Shown here in pieces: positions 1 through 17,124 of a stretch of DNA of 64,000 nt. Within the stretch, counting starts at the first letter, position 1, and each line of letters opens with the position of its first letter. The DNA comes from Balanoglossus misakiensis. Taxonomy: Eukaryota; Hemichordata. The notes beneath the pieces are model-generated. The model searched no databases. It saw only the letters and a list, made by a program, of their open reading frames with translations, and had not been told where the DNA came from. Both the position numbers and the translations under genes were made by a program. The stretch spans positions 5,022,001 to 5,086,000 of the forward strand of contig CM082589.2 of assembly GCA_040954595.2 (NCBI GenBank), read 5' to 3'.

Positions 1-912
1 TGAGAGTGAACATCTGCCATAGAGCTGAACAATTTCATCGGGTATACATGTAGCTTAGCCCTAGCCATATTTTTTTACCCTCTGCGCTCTCAAAATTATG
101 TCTAACAGGATTTCGCTCACAGCAATAAAACTTCAGAATAATTGTATGGGCCAAACTATTTGGATATTTGTGCACTGTAAGAAAATAAGAGTCCCTTTAA
201 CCCTATGCATGCAGGTAGTAGGGTAAGATACTAGGAATGCTTAATCTCAAAGGAACACTGCGAAGGAAATTGGGCCACAGAGATTGAAATGTCAAACTCA
301 ACATTCGTTGAAGACATTTCCAAGAATTCCCTGCAGCAGTCCACCCACTGATGAAGCTAATGCTAGTGAGGTCAGAGCTGAATTTGGTACACGTACATTG
401 TTTTTTTTCTGGCTGTTTTTTTCCTGTAGACAAGTAGCGACTAGGTTCACATTTTTTCATGTGTAGGTGTATGTTTGAAATAAAATTAAAATAACCAATG
501 AATATGGGATTTACTTTTTCCGACCAGAGCCATTTTTCAAAAACATCTGCCACATTAAATGCGCATTATGTCAGCAATTAGATTGATGACCTGTTTATTA
601 TGGATTTTTATAATATTCATGAAGTAATATTTAAAAAATCCATATTGTATGGAAACGACTATACCCACTTTTACTGAATACACATCAGAAACATTTTGTG
701 TTATTGATTTTGAGTTAGTGCACTTTCCTTCATAACATACGTGTAAGTGTCTCAGACAACTGCCATGACCCATCACGAGAATGTTAACCCTTCCACCCCC
801 AGTTCCACTCTTTAGCCGTCCAACCTTACCATAGAAAACAATGGGTTTGGACTCAACCATGGTGGTGAAAGGGTTAAAGTGGATCTAGGGTGACAGCAAA
901 CGTGGCACGTAC
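1..912. other. RAB23 intronic sequence, no exon recognised
   Basis: This stretch lies downstream of the second RAB23 coding exon on the minus strand, so it should be the next RAB23 intron. I looked on the minus strand for the continuation of the GTPase (the region after YYRG) and did not find it. A plus-strand stretch near 284-400 has open frames, but no splice context or similarity I can support. Confidence 0.5.
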
Positions 913-1953
913 CTCTGTAATATGATTTTGTGATGGCATCGAACTCCTCCTGGCCAGCGGTGTCCCATAACATTAACCGAACATCTTCACCGCTAACTCT
1001 GTGGGCAAAAAAAAAAAAAAATTCACAATGAAGTTAAAAACTGACCTTAACAAGAAAGTGTAATTATCTCTCATGATACATCTTTACATTGTTAATCATA
1101 AACGATATTTAAAGGGACAAAGCCCCTCACTTTTGACATCTTTATGTGTAATTTAGTTTTTTAAGACAACATGCTTCTCTTGCTGTACTCTTTAATAGTA
1201 ACAGTACATGAAACATGTCATGGTCACTAAAATCAGGGACACACTAAGTAGGGAACATTTATTGTCTCAAAACGTCCTTGAAGATTCAAATCCCACACAG
1301 GAAAAGCCGGTAAGATGAAAGTGTGAAAGAAGGAATCCCGCAACACTGACTTCTTAAACATAAAAGAAACTCGGTGACAAAATATCACTCATTGTTTACG
1401 GTCAATAAATGTCAACATTGAAAGCCACAATACGCAGTACAATGTAACCAGTTTAGCGTGGGGGATGATGCATTCTCAAGAACACGTACAGTGAACATGT
1501 ATTCACAAGAATAGATTCTCGCTTCCGTCAATACAACAATTCAATTCGCAGTGTGGTGGCACAGAAAAGTCAAGGCAACCACGGTGCTCAACCACCTTAG
1601 GCTTGAGCCTTCATTTACATGAAACCAACAGTGTCAGCATTTATAGCTGTCTCAGTATATGTACACATTTTGTAACTTGTTTGCTTGTGTGTATATGTGT
1701 CTGACTATATAATTTACAGACAGACTGGACAGTCAGCCACCTTCCCCACCCAGGTATGTCAAGCACTTACTGGGTGTACTTACTCTATTTGCCGTTCAAG
1801 GAAGTCCACTCCTATTGTCTTCTTGTAATCCTTTGTAAATATCCCCTTACAATAGCGCTGAATCATACTGGACTTTCCTACAGCTCCGTTGCCGACGACG
1901 ACAACTTTTATAGCCACTTCAATCTCTTCTTCCCTCATTATTATTTCAACAGT
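913..1953 (-). CDS. RAB23: RAB23 small GTPase, 5' coding exons (partial)
   Basis: Two exons encode the N-terminal part of a Rab GTPase. Exon A has coding bases 1784-1938 and probably starts at an acceptor just above 1953, leaving a short 5' UTR before the ATG. It begins [18 protein letters not shown] and carries the phosphate-binding loop GNGAVGKSS and the switch I segment [12 protein letters not shown]. Exon B (913-998) continues in phase 2 with [19 protein letters not shown] and ends at YYRG; it holds the WDTAGQ guanine-binding motif. The wording [16 protein letters not shown] is close to vertebrate RAB23, which in other animals acts in ciliary and Hedgehog signalling. The rest of the gene (guanine-specificity motifs, C-terminal prenylation site) lies beyond the left edge. 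The acceptor just upstream of the ATG implies a separate non-coding first exon further right. Confidence 0.93.
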
Positions 1954-4900
1954 CTATAAGATTTTTTTTTAAACAAGGTGAACTTTTTTTATAACCACCA
2001 CCGAAGGTCTATCACAGAGAAGTCTTGACTCGGAATGCAAGTGCTTGAAATCTTCAGTGTCTGCAAATATATGAACAAAAACACAGTGAATTAGTGTGAT
2101 ACGTGGCTGGTATGATCGACCAGGAAGCAACGGTATTAAAACATGAGGTTACAGACAGTTCTTTGTGTGTCATATCACGACTGAGATAACAAGGGACAAT
2201 ATCCAAAACCAACATAACTGATCAAAGGGCATGTCCTCACAGAATCCGACACTAAAATGTTTGTGTCACACCAACACTGTATGGGTGAATAGGTCTCTCC
2301 TGCGTTTTCCAGAACTTGGATTTTCTCAATATTTTGATCCAAGCCTTTGGTAAATAGCAAATACATGTATGACGTGTTGCTTAGGGGAGCCAGAAACAAT
2401 GTCAGTACATGTAGTTCAAATTACAAATACATGGCCTGGTTTTTGAGCCTGTAAATTAAGTCTGTTTGAAAGCAGAGTTCTCCCAGACCATAACAGTTAA
2501 TGACAGCCTATAGTATACTGTGTATACATATACGAATCCCTATAACAGTTATTCAATACATCATTTCTTTGAGATTATTCAATGTTGATACACCAATGTG
2601 ACCATGGAGAATGGATGTATTGAATTCCTTCTAAAATCCATATCAAAAGAAATAATCGGGCATGCAGCTATCATTATTATTAAACACAGACAAAGAGAAA
2701 AGACTGCCTTTTCTACTTGTCTAGGTGTATTGAAAGGAGTAAGTTTTCTGTGAGACAGATATCACCCAGACATCAGTGCACGATTCCAGTAGATCCAATG
2801 GTGCCTGTCACAATATCGCACAAACGGGTCACATGATAAAACTGTCTGGGTCAGGGTTGTATTGAACAGCTCGTCCACTCCCTACAGACTTTTACTTTGC
2901 CTAGGGTGTCCGTGAGATTACCCGGGTACATGCACAAGAAGATAGTGCCACTCGGCAGTAATTGATCCTCATTACGGCATTATTTTTTCCTCCCATGAAT
3001 TTTTTTTGTCGCATTCAAAGCGGCCTCTCTGCTATTTTTCTCCCAAAAGTCACCTCTGGGTGGTTGCTGTGGCAACACCGTGTCAACAGATGAGCAATGT
3101 CAGTCAGCCTTGTAAGAATGGCACGCTGAACGATTTCACACACTAGTACCATCTGTAGCCCATTGACTCTTATTGTCAGCTGTACAACTCACTAACAAGC
3201 ATTAACCACCAGGTAAATTGTTCCCCAAGTTAAATCCAACTTTTAAACTAAAGCCTAAGTGACAAAAAATGCTGAAACTACAACAACATGTACGGTTCAT
3301 GTATCCGTATCCTTCAATCTGGCAAACATTACTTTGATCCATGTCCCTGGAAATTTTGGATAGGCAGGGCTGAAATTATTTACCATATAATATCAGGCAA
3401 TCATATCAGCCTATATCTCCTCAACTACCGTACCCCATTTATCCAGTGAAAGTACTTATTTTTGTATCATTTTTTGTGGGAATAACGCCAGGTGTGTCTA
3501 CTCAACCTGAAACAGAAAGCGGCTTTTCAGGGCCAGAGGGTTTGTATCTGTACTTTCCCACCATTGTCTTGTGTTTTGATATATATTTCTGTGCCCGGCC
3601 CTCTCTTTGTCACCGAGGCGATCTTCAGGAGGGAATGGTCATGCCTCATTACTCCTCTGAATGCCCCATACATTTTCCCTGTCAAAATGCGGTGCGACTT
3701 TTTATTAAAATCATTTTCACACATTGGTCTTGACTCCCTCCCCCACCTTTTTAGATAAAATGGACTTCATTATCATTCGTCTGTAAGGCTTGATCAAAAT
3801 TTTAGAAAAAATTTGATAAAAGTCGTATGAGGGTAATTTGTGTAAGAAGACGACAAGTTGATTACATGTCGCCAGAACACAGGGCAGTGACACCTGGGTA
3901 TTACAAGTAGGATGGACTGGTATACATATTGCTTGTTGAACTGTGTAATGCTATCCTAATATCGCTAGTTTGCTGTTTAAGAGAGAGAGAGCTTACAAAC
4001 ACCGACAGCCAATGTTATTAATAGCATTTACAAGGTGATGACATTTCCAAAGCAACCTTACTGTTATGTACGTGTACCGGTCGGGTACTTAAACCGAGAA
4101 CTATGTAAGCTGGGTTTTAATTGAGTTTTTTAGCTGCCATTTGCTACATTGCTGTGAGCCTGTGGGATCAGTTGCTGAACTCTGAAACTATCCAAGCAGT
4201 TGTCAGTGGCTGTATATTTTTCTGTGTCACCTTAAAAATACTGCCAAGGAGACATTATTTGATGGGTCACCTATTCACCCAAATACAGTGTTTGAAGCAA
4301 AAATGAAATATATTTTTGGATGGAGCCGGTGTGTGTAAATACTATAACAACACGACCATTGATGTCCATTAATTACAAAGGTTAAGGGTTAAAAGTCCAT
4401 ATTTTCTAACCAAAAATTCGGGTTCTGTGACTGTGTAAATAGATTATCTGGAATTTTGAAATGCTACAAGTGTATAACTGCACTACTGTGGGTTTTGTAC
4501 ATTGACAGACTGGCAGTAATACACACAAACATGAATAATACATGTAAACCTACTGTACCATAGCAGCTTTCTTGTAACAGACAAAATGTAATCACTTAAA
4601 TTGTGTTTCAAACTCTGTTTCTGCATGTGCAATTCCTATCAAATGCGAAAAGCCAGAGACATCACTCAACTGTTCCCCCACGACTAACAGGTTGCAAGTA
4701 CAGCCCTCTCGGGATGGACCTCCTTCCAAACCACTACATCATCTATAACTGAGAATGATTGTGATTTTTGCAAAACGTACAAAATGAATTAGTTGTGTAG
4801 TACAGCAGAGTTCAAAAGCGGGCAGAAATTTAAAAGTAAATGGATAGTGTGTGTATGACAGTATTTCCATGTCAAAACAATTGTGTCTGAAATATACACA

Positions 4901-6386
4901 CAAGAGAAAAAACTGATAGCAGAAGTAATGAACTAATATCATAATTGAACATGAAAACGTTAGCTGCAAATAATCAAGTGGCACTCCTTATACTCTCATT
5001 TAATGAGTTTTGCATTAATTATTAATTATTAATCATTTAATGTTACATGTATCAGATACATTTCAAAATGAAATGTCCATCGTTAAATATAACGAAATGA
5101 ACATGTTGTCAGTAAAAATTTGAGATGTGTTGGTTTTTTCTTAATCTTTCAAAGCCACAAGAGTTTAAATAATTTAACCCATGGTTCCAACTCTTGAAGA
5201 AAAAATCATGTTGCCATGGAGATAGTACGGTCGCTATGGAGACAACACTTGGTTTAGAATGTTGATTATACATGTATTTAATTAAAACTCTTGGGGGGCT
5301 TTTAAAAAACTAAGTGACATTGGTATGTACCATTTAAACATGCTTTCATCTTACATTTAGTTGTATCTTGTCCTACATTTTCACATTCAATGATTCATGT
5401 ATAAAACACAAGTTAGACATTTTTTATAAAGTCATCAACTCCTCACTAATAATACAATACATGATGTCTAAACAAATACAACATGATATCTCCCGGTTTA
5501 TATGACTGATACAAATCGACATCAAGCTGGTAGAACTTGAAGTTAAACTATTTTTCTTTGGTTGCCCCCAACTTTGTGAAGATTATGTGAAAAAGGTGTT
5601 GCCACTTTTGTCAAACTAACAGCAGAATCGCACTGCTGTGAAGTCTAATCTGCGAGTGGGTGGTTCTATTTTTGATTGTATTCAATTATCTGCTCCTGTC
5701 TGTCGTGATTGCTGCATTTGTGCTCACCACGTCTGATTTGATTTGCAGCATCACCAAAGGCGTCCCCATTCTCCGAACAGCAAACACTGACTTGTATTCA
5801 CAGTTCAGTGTCCATTATCATTGTGTGTCAGCAGCCAGTGCTGGCCCTTCCACTGTCTGCCTCAAGCCACAACAGGAAGAAAGAATCAAATAAGCATTAT
5901 TATTGTCGTCAACTCACTGTCAGTGACACAGAGCCCTTCAGATAGGCAGATTGTCTGTTGTTGTTTGTCCGTCTGTCTGTCTGTCTGTATGCCCATCAAT
6001 TGTGTTATTCTCGGAAACCACTGATCACATGCATTCAACTTGAATATTTTATGCATATAAGTTATAACAGTATATGCTCAGGATAATCTAAGTCAGATTT
6101 GTCCAAATGGCAATACCGTACCAACATTTTGGGGACAATATCTGTAGTTTTTGGTGAAAATTTTTTTTCCTGTAATTAGCTTTGCCTGAATGGTAATTCA
6201 CCCCACACTACACATGGATGGTCAGGCGCAGTATGCATTGCTTTTTCTCACGGCCTGATGCATCAACAATCAATACCAGCTTCTTTGTACGGAAACTCCT
6301 CAATGCAATTCCTCCACATTAAGTGCTGGGTCAGTATTGATTTTTGACATAATGCTGGTATCAAGTTCACTGCTGGAAAACTTGGC

Positions 6387-6447
<61 letters not shown>

Positions 6448-8490
6448 AGTTCGATCTATCTGAGAACACTTCGGTCACTGGCCTTGGTGAAGTATTGCTT
6501 CAGTACTGTACTGTAAATGACCATGTGTTAATAATGTAAGGATACTTTGAATAACAACAGGTGCCCATCATGCAACAATGCATGCCCTATGGTTCTGAGT
6601 CACTCCTTACTTTTGAGAATCAACCTGCTATGTGGATTTTATCATGTGAGGTCATGCAAACCATTGAGAAAGCGAGGGCACTCGGATAAATTGTGAAGAC
6701 AAGTATTGATTTGTTGTAGGGCATTTGTCAGGCAAATACAATGCAATTAATATAATTGATAGTGTTCATGGTGCCACCGTTAACTGCACCCCAGGGACAG
6801 TTTCTGGATAATTGTGTTTCATGTACCTTAGTCACCTGTCAAAAACAGAAGGGACTTCACATGTAGTAAACCATTCCCATTCATGTTGCAGATACTCAAT
6901 ACATTATTGGTATTTATTGCAGATAATCAACAATTTTTTCTGTATGTCATCAATACATGGTAAAAGCGAACTCACGTGAAAGCGAGATACAGATCATGAA
7001 GTTCAAATGACTCCTTACGGGAAGTCAAGGACAAAGTCGAACATTGTAACAGCTAGGAGACTGACCTACAAATACAATGTACAAAATGAACCCCTAGTAC
7101 AAGTGTAGAGTGTCCTACATTTGCCACGTACCAATATATCAAAACCCAGGAAAATAATCTGTAGTATATAGATTGGATAAATTACGGTAATTAAACCAAC
7201 TATTCTTGTTAATATTACAATGTACAGGTACATTTTTTTGGATGTTACATACTGTTGAAACACAACAGCATACAATGTATAATTTTCCACACCCTGGTTG
7301 AATGTGACTATATGACTATATTTGTCACATGACTGAAATCCCTAATGTACATTTGTATTTTGCTTGTTGGAGTGTCACTTTCCAATATACACATGTAACC
7401 TGGCTTTTTAAATACAATACCAGTTCAGTCTGCAGTACCATTCAGTGTTACATTATGACTCACCAGTGAATACACTTTGACATCAATGCAGTCACCTGCA
7501 GAATAAATAAGCAATTGACTGAACAAAGATCCGGTCTGAATTCCTTCACAACAGCATTTAATCACCAAAACAATGAATCATGTTTTGTCTTCCTCAACAT
7601 TTCTTTTGGGTTGAGGTTGACAGTAGCATGATTATTTATAGTGAAGTGTGATGCGATAATGGCCTAAAATCACAGTAAACAGCTACTCAGGTGGAATGGG
7701 GAGGCAAAGTTCTGGTCACTGCTATCAAAGTTCAGTAACCTCTGGACTCAGTAATGAATTGTCAAGTGTTGCTGAATGACCACTTTGCCCCAATACAATG
7801 TAGTCTGACATGCTACTGCATTCTTTAGGTTAATTGACAGCTCGACATTGTCTTCAGTCAGGTTAGAAAAATGGCCCCATGAGACTGGTCAAAAACATTA
7901 CATAAGTTGAACACCTTTTGTTTTTGAGGTCTCATGTATATTTTTTCCCCTGAATATCCGTCCCGTCATTTGGTATCAGGTTGTCATAAAACTGAATCGA
8001 TGTTTTTAAACTGTTCAAATAAAGTTTTATAAATATCAAATGAATATTTTGGGGAAATATCAAATATTGACACGTAAATAATGCTTATAATGTACAAATC
8101 CCCTAGGCATTTTTGAAAAGACCCTGCAATGTACATGTACATTAATGGATATTTCATACGTTGTATCAATATTGACAGAAGGACTTTGGGTTCAGAGAAT
8201 ATTTGAATTTACTTGATCACAAGAATTATGCATTCAAACCACTATGTGTATGTTTAACAATTCACTGATGTTCGTGTATTCCCAACACCTATTTTCTTCC
8301 TCAGAAAAAAGACAACAGACTACCTGGGTGGCCTATTTTTTATATTATTAATATTTAAATATCATCTGATTTATAAGGCTAAATGGGTCTAATGACAGGC
8401 TTCCTATATAGCCATAGGCTATAGCAATAATTGGCAGTACATTGTCTCATCTGAAATTTATAAACTGAAACTTGTTTCATCCAGGATGAC
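1954..8490. other. Non-coding interval between RAB23 and the USP14 promoter
   Basis: About 6.5 kb with only short, unsupported open frames. It is AT-rich, with homopolymer runs, a GAT microsatellite and short CTGT runs near 5967. It probably includes the 5' untranslated part and first intron of RAB23. I see no conserved coding exon. Confidence 0.6.
6387..6446. repeat. (TGA)n / (GAT)n microsatellite
   Basis: About 20 uninterrupted copies of TGA. Read on the minus strand it makes a run of histidines in an open frame with no other coding evidence, so I treat it as a microsatellite. Confidence 0.95.
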
Positions 8491-8498
8491 ATCATATG

Positions 8499-8560
8499 GG
8501 GGGGGGGGGGATCTTTACATGTAAGTGGGGGATGACCCCCCCCCCCCCCCCCCCCCCCCC
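8499..8560. repeat. G run followed by a 25-base C run
   Basis: A run of about 12 G (8499-8510) is followed 24 bases later by 25 consecutive C (8536-8560). A short GGGGG sits between them. The two runs can pair as a hairpin, and the C run may be unstable in length or mis-assembled. Confidence 0.85.
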
Positions 8561-9595
8561 GTTTGCGCGTTGGTAGAGAATGTTTATTTCTTCCCCCAAC
8601 ATTTGTATTTTATGCTATCGGAAAGAAGAGAACAGCGCGATCACAGCTGGTCTGGAAACATGTCATCGACCTCTGTAAGTGCAGACATTTTGTTGTTTTG
8701 TCACACGCACGGTGCGGTCACCTACCCCACCGGCGCGGCCATCAAAACATGGTGGCCACGATCGAAACACCCGGCCGGACCGTAGCGGTGCTTGTGTCAA
8801 AACCCTTCGCATGTCTTCACGGACACAACTTTACTCAGTCCAAGTTCAGTTGGCAACTCATCATGGGGGGAAATCTCCACACAGTTTCATCTGGGGTATA
8901 CCGCGGCAAGTAATGATAAGGCGTGCCAGACATCTGAAAAACAATCACCGTCGCTATGTAAACTGGCGCCGACAGCTGATCATTTGAACGTCAAAACTTA
9001 CCGGACAGCTCATAGGAGAATGTGACACTTGCCGGTGGATTTCCCTGTTGTCGATTTCAAACCAGTCCGCTCTCCTCGTAACTCGACGGTTCCAATCGAT
9101 CTCCAGTCTCGGTTGGGATTCAACTTTACGCTTCCGACAAAAGACGTGGGAATAAGCCAAATCTCGAATTATTTACGGTTTTTTCCTCTCCTGATCTGTA
9201 CTTCGGATCGTCAACCTTCTGGGGTGGAATCTCGTCGTTTCCGACTCACTAAAAGGTCACGTGACTTCTGTCATTGGCTGCCTAGCAGCCCATAATATTT
9301 TTTAAACGAGAAGAAGGCCTATAAAAACAAACTATATTTCACACACCATTTTTGCGCATTTATCTTCGAGTATCGCATTGTTCAATCGATAAAAAACTAT
9401 CTTCTTTCAATTTAATAGCAAAGCTGGTGCACTGTTCTGTTCAATTTCACGAATTACCCCTGACACGAAATTTATAGTCTGCTACTAGTATTTCCCCTTG
9501 AGTAAATCCTGTGCGAACAAACCTACAACTTCCCGACAAGAGGTTTCCCCATTTTGAAAAGTCATTTGGATCAAAGGAAATCCTCGAGCAACAAG
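8561..9595. promoter_or_regulatory. CpG-rich upstream region of USP14 (possible shared promoter with RAB23)
   Basis: Base composition shifts here: CpG dinucleotides are frequent from about 8565 to 9270, unlike the flanks. Near 9255-9283 there is a palindromic CACGTG E-box (GGTCACGTGAC) followed by ATTGG, an inverted CCAAT box, about 310-340 bases before the USP14 start codon. A good plus-strand donor (CT then GTAAGT) lies near 8677, so a non-coding USP14 exon is possible. RAB23 is transcribed away on the other strand and needs an upstream non-coding exon, so a divergent promoter is plausible but unproven. The open frames across this stretch resemble no family I know. Confidence 0.45.
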
Positions 9596-13880
<4,285 letters not shown>

Positions 13881-14095
13881 TAAGTATCGCAGATGAACGA
13901 AAGATCTCATCTCACACTGGAAACTGATACCAGCTGGAAAACATGGCATCTGCACAAATACTTCTGAAATCAGCCCCCCCCCCCTCCTCTCTCTCTCTCT
14001 CTCTCTCCTTCTCGCTTGCAGTGATTGTGACTGCCATGTGGTGGGGGGGGGGGGAACCATTTTTCCGAAATGTTATAAACTGGCCAAACACAAGA

Positions 14096-14101
14096 AATAA
14101 A
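14096..14101 (+). terminator. Polyadenylation signal, probable USP14 3' end
   Basis: AATAAA about 215 bases after the USP14 stop codon. It is the first canonical hexamer downstream. The UTR before it includes CT and G runs. Confidence 0.5.
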
Positions 14102-14504
14102 TGTGCCCCTGTCGGGTGGAAAATTGCCATGCTTATCTTCAATGTACTGTAATTAAAATTTGTGCTATCACATGCATTTATGTATATGAAAATAGTGATA
14201 TATTTGCGATTGTCTAATCCCAGCCTGTGGTGTGTGACGAATCCAAGTCCTCTCACAGTATAACATTAGCCAAAATCACCATGTCGACCCAAAAACAAAA
14301 ATAAAACGACGGAGAATGGTTTAAGTCTGTTCAGTTGACGTTACTATTCAATGCGTTTGAAATATATAGTATGTCACAAGAAAGTAGTGCAACGTCTCAA
14401 GGCTCTGGTTTAATATACATAGGGTACTAAAAGACAACTTGTATAAAAGATCCATATTTAGCACTCCCTAGTTCTGAACCGGCATGGATCAAGTTGCTAG
14501 GCAT

Positions 14505-15939
14505 TCATGGCTCGACGTTGAATTCTCTTCGCACCTTTGGCAGATTTAGCTCTCCCAGTCGCTCGTTCACAGCGCCAATGTTTTCGTCAAGCGCCCGGTG
14601 CATGGTGGCGGTGAAGGGGTCGGCGGGGATGGAGTCCTGCCCTTGTCTGTGAAACATTCCCGCCATGTCACTCAACACACACTGGCGCCTCCTGCTTGTC
14701 AGCGTCACATTCAGGAAGTCGACAACTTCACCCAGTTCCTCCATTGTGTTCTCCTTTAGATTCAGGTACTCAACCACGTGCAATGGTTTTGTGAAATTCA
14801 ACCAGTACAGTGCGTGACGCATCCATTTTGGTGTTTTGATCTCGATGAAGTCGTACCACTCTATAAGAAAAGCAAGGATTTATATTGTTTTTGTTTTTTT
14901 AATTACCGGTAAGCCTGGTGCAGGTGGTAGCACGTAGGGATTTAATCTCGAGTTTTGTACAAACCATGAAGCGAAGTTATCGTATATTTGTCGGTGCTTA
15001 CCTTGACCTGTGAAATTGGACTGAGATGCGAAGCCGGTTTTTCCCGCCATTTCGCGATTAAATTCGGCCACTAGCGCCTTGTACGGATCACGTAGAAGCA
15101 GTATCGCAGCTTCGTAGCCTTCGCCTCGAAAACCGTGTGTTTTGACTGTCAATGTTGTGCCAAGGGTGGGGTTTTCAAGTTCACCGATAAAACCTGAAAT
15201 CGATCCAAACAGGTGGCAACGGCATGTGGTTAGGGCTTTCGATCTGAAGCAAACAAATACGCCCTCTACAAATTAAGGCACATTTCGGAACTTGAACTTC
15301 CTGTATACTTTTTTTTTCACATTGCAATAGTGTGCCCTGGCTTTTATTCTCATCTTAAACCGTCCCCAACTTCGCTGTATGTCGTTTTCAGACATACGTT
15401 ACTATACAAGCAAGGCGCTGGCTGACCAATTGGCAAAACTTACCAGCTTTATACAGTGGATTACTTGAAAATATAGACCCAGTGTATATACCAGTTGCCA
15501 ATTCCAACAAGTGTCTCATCCACGTGTTTCCAGACCCAGGGAAACTGGCCAGTGCGACGATTGGATTTGTATGGTTTGGCGACAATGACACAGCGCATGT
15601 ATCATCACGCACTCCTGTAACGTGAAAGATGTAATATCCACTGGGAATCAAACGAGTTAGATCGTCCTATGCGCATGTGTGTTATTTCGTATGTACAAAC
15701 ATTACGTCCAATCCATATGTTCTGCAAATTTTGCGTCGACGCATTCAAATAGTGGACTTTTGACGGCAGAATCATCGTCTCTTATGTTCCCGCGAGGGCT
15801 TACCTGTAAGATTACGCTGCAGTGGGTAACCGTGTCTCGTTTTAGTTAGAAGAGCAGTCTTCCGCCCTATTAATCCATTTAACAAACCGATACTAACAAC
15901 AGCAGCCAGTGAAGAAAATACAAGAAAACACCTCTTCAT
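14505..15939 (-). CDS. WSCD-like Golgi-type membrane sulfotransferase without WSC domains
   Basis: Four exons join in phase to 284 residues: 15804-15939, 15444-15614, 15002-15193 and 14505-14860. Exon 1 encodes a short basic start and a single hydrophobic segment (residues 4-28: [15 protein letters not shown] and on), a type II signal anchor. Exon 2 starts GVRDDTC and carries [15 protein letters not shown] (about 66-80), the 5'-phosphosulfate-binding loop of sulfotransferases. Exon 3 has [24 protein letters not shown], which matches the PAPS 3'-phosphate region of WSCD1/2. Exon 4 has [20 protein letters not shown]. Vertebrate WSCD proteins are about 565 residues with two WSC carbohydrate-binding domains between anchor and enzyme. 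Here the anchor exon splices directly to the catalytic part. WSCD family members act on glycan substrates in the Golgi; the substrate here is unknown. A CACGTGA motif overlaps the start region. Confidence 0.9.
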
Positions 15940-17124
15940 CACGTGACTTGTGCAAGGCAGGTTTATCTGAAAGCCAGTGTGTTAACTTGATAAAGAACAT
16001 TACAATGCTTGGAACATGACTGTACGATCGGTAAAATTGAAAACCGCGTCGTGTGCAAATGTTCTAAACAAAAGTCAGTCATTCCAAAAGAAAAGAGGCT
16101 TATAATGTCGTTATATAGAAAATAATAACGTGTGATCAATTTAAAGCACTTCCCTCCCTAGTGACACACTGAATTTTATGTTTTGTGGCATCTGATGTCT
16201 CACAGCTGTCGTAATTAATTTTTGTCCCTATAGCCTACGCGATCTCTGAGCCTGTCATTCCATCGACCGTGGTTATTCATTTGAGAAGAGGCTTATAATG
16301 TTGGTTTAAATATATAGGTATTATAATGTGTTGTCAATTTAAAGCACTTCCTTCCCTGGTGACACACTGAATGTTATGTTTAGTGGCATCTGATGTCTCA
16401 CAGCTGTCGTTAATCTGTATCCCTATACGCCAACTCTGAGCCTCTAAATATCTCCACTGGCGAATTCATATTTCAACTGATCCCTTGTACGCAATCACAG
16501 AGATTTCGCTGAACTAATATTCGATCGAATTTATTAAATCGTGGCACCCTCACACACTATTTTGGCAGCTATGCGAATGTGGAAAGGGTACACTTCTAAA
16601 TTCTAAAGCCAGGATTGTAGCTAAGTGTTGATACTTGGGATCGATCCCATAGGATTGCACCGTTTGGAAATATATTTCACTTTGGTATCATTTTACATAT
16701 GCTGGGCTAATCTATCTTCAGTTTCAATTCCAATTACTATAAATTGTATCATGGTAAAAACAACTGACACGTTCCTCTTTTAGGTGACACAAATAACAAA
16801 CAAACAAACACGTGCGTGCGTGCGTAAATACGGTCAGAATAATGTGACTTAAATTTTCGTCAAAGATGAACAATACTGTTACTTTGCATCAAAAGTATAC
16901 TAGTATATATAGACCTTTATCATGCCAAACAGTGTGTTGCTACATATCACATTCCTATGATATAATGAAAAAAAGCTTTTCGGGTTATGTTGGCAATATC
17001 GACAGATAAGTCGCACACATACAAATCGTGCGACATTCGTTTTAAATCATTAATCATAGGGAAAAAAACATAAAAATTCAATTGAATGGTTTTAATCTTC
17101 GAGGGTTAATTCTTCGTGCTATTT
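15940..17124. other. Non-coding interval with a duplicated segment
   Basis: Between the WSCD-like gene and the two-nuclease gene (both minus). It contains the roughly 160-base duplicated segment listed separately, short ACAA and CGTG runs near 16790-16825, and no coding exon I can support. An ATTAAA on the minus strand (17091-17096) may be the polyadenylation signal of the two-nuclease gene. Confidence 0.6.
16091..16445. repeat. Direct repeat, two diverged copies of about 160 bases
   Basis: The segment starting AGAGGCTTATAATGT near 16095 recurs about 193 bases later near 16288. Both copies carry, in order, TCAATTTAAAGCACTTCC, GTGACACACTGAA, GGCATCTGATGTCTCACAGC and CTCTGAGCCT. Copy 1 runs to about 16255 and copy 2 to about 16443. 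They differ by scattered substitutions and small gaps. Confidence 0.85.

Noticed and set aside
284-400. Possible exon to the left of RAB23 (plus strand), perhaps the end of a BAG2-like gene
   Set aside because: The similarity was only a few residues and no conserved domain is visible.
6263-6478. Open frame with a long histidine run (minus strand)
   Set aside because: The histidines come only from the GAT microsatellite; the rest has no similarity or splice support.
8563-8913. Open frames in the CpG-rich stretch before USP14
   Set aside because: High CG content produces long chance frames; the translation is Cys/His-rich with no family match, and the stretch behaves like a promoter.
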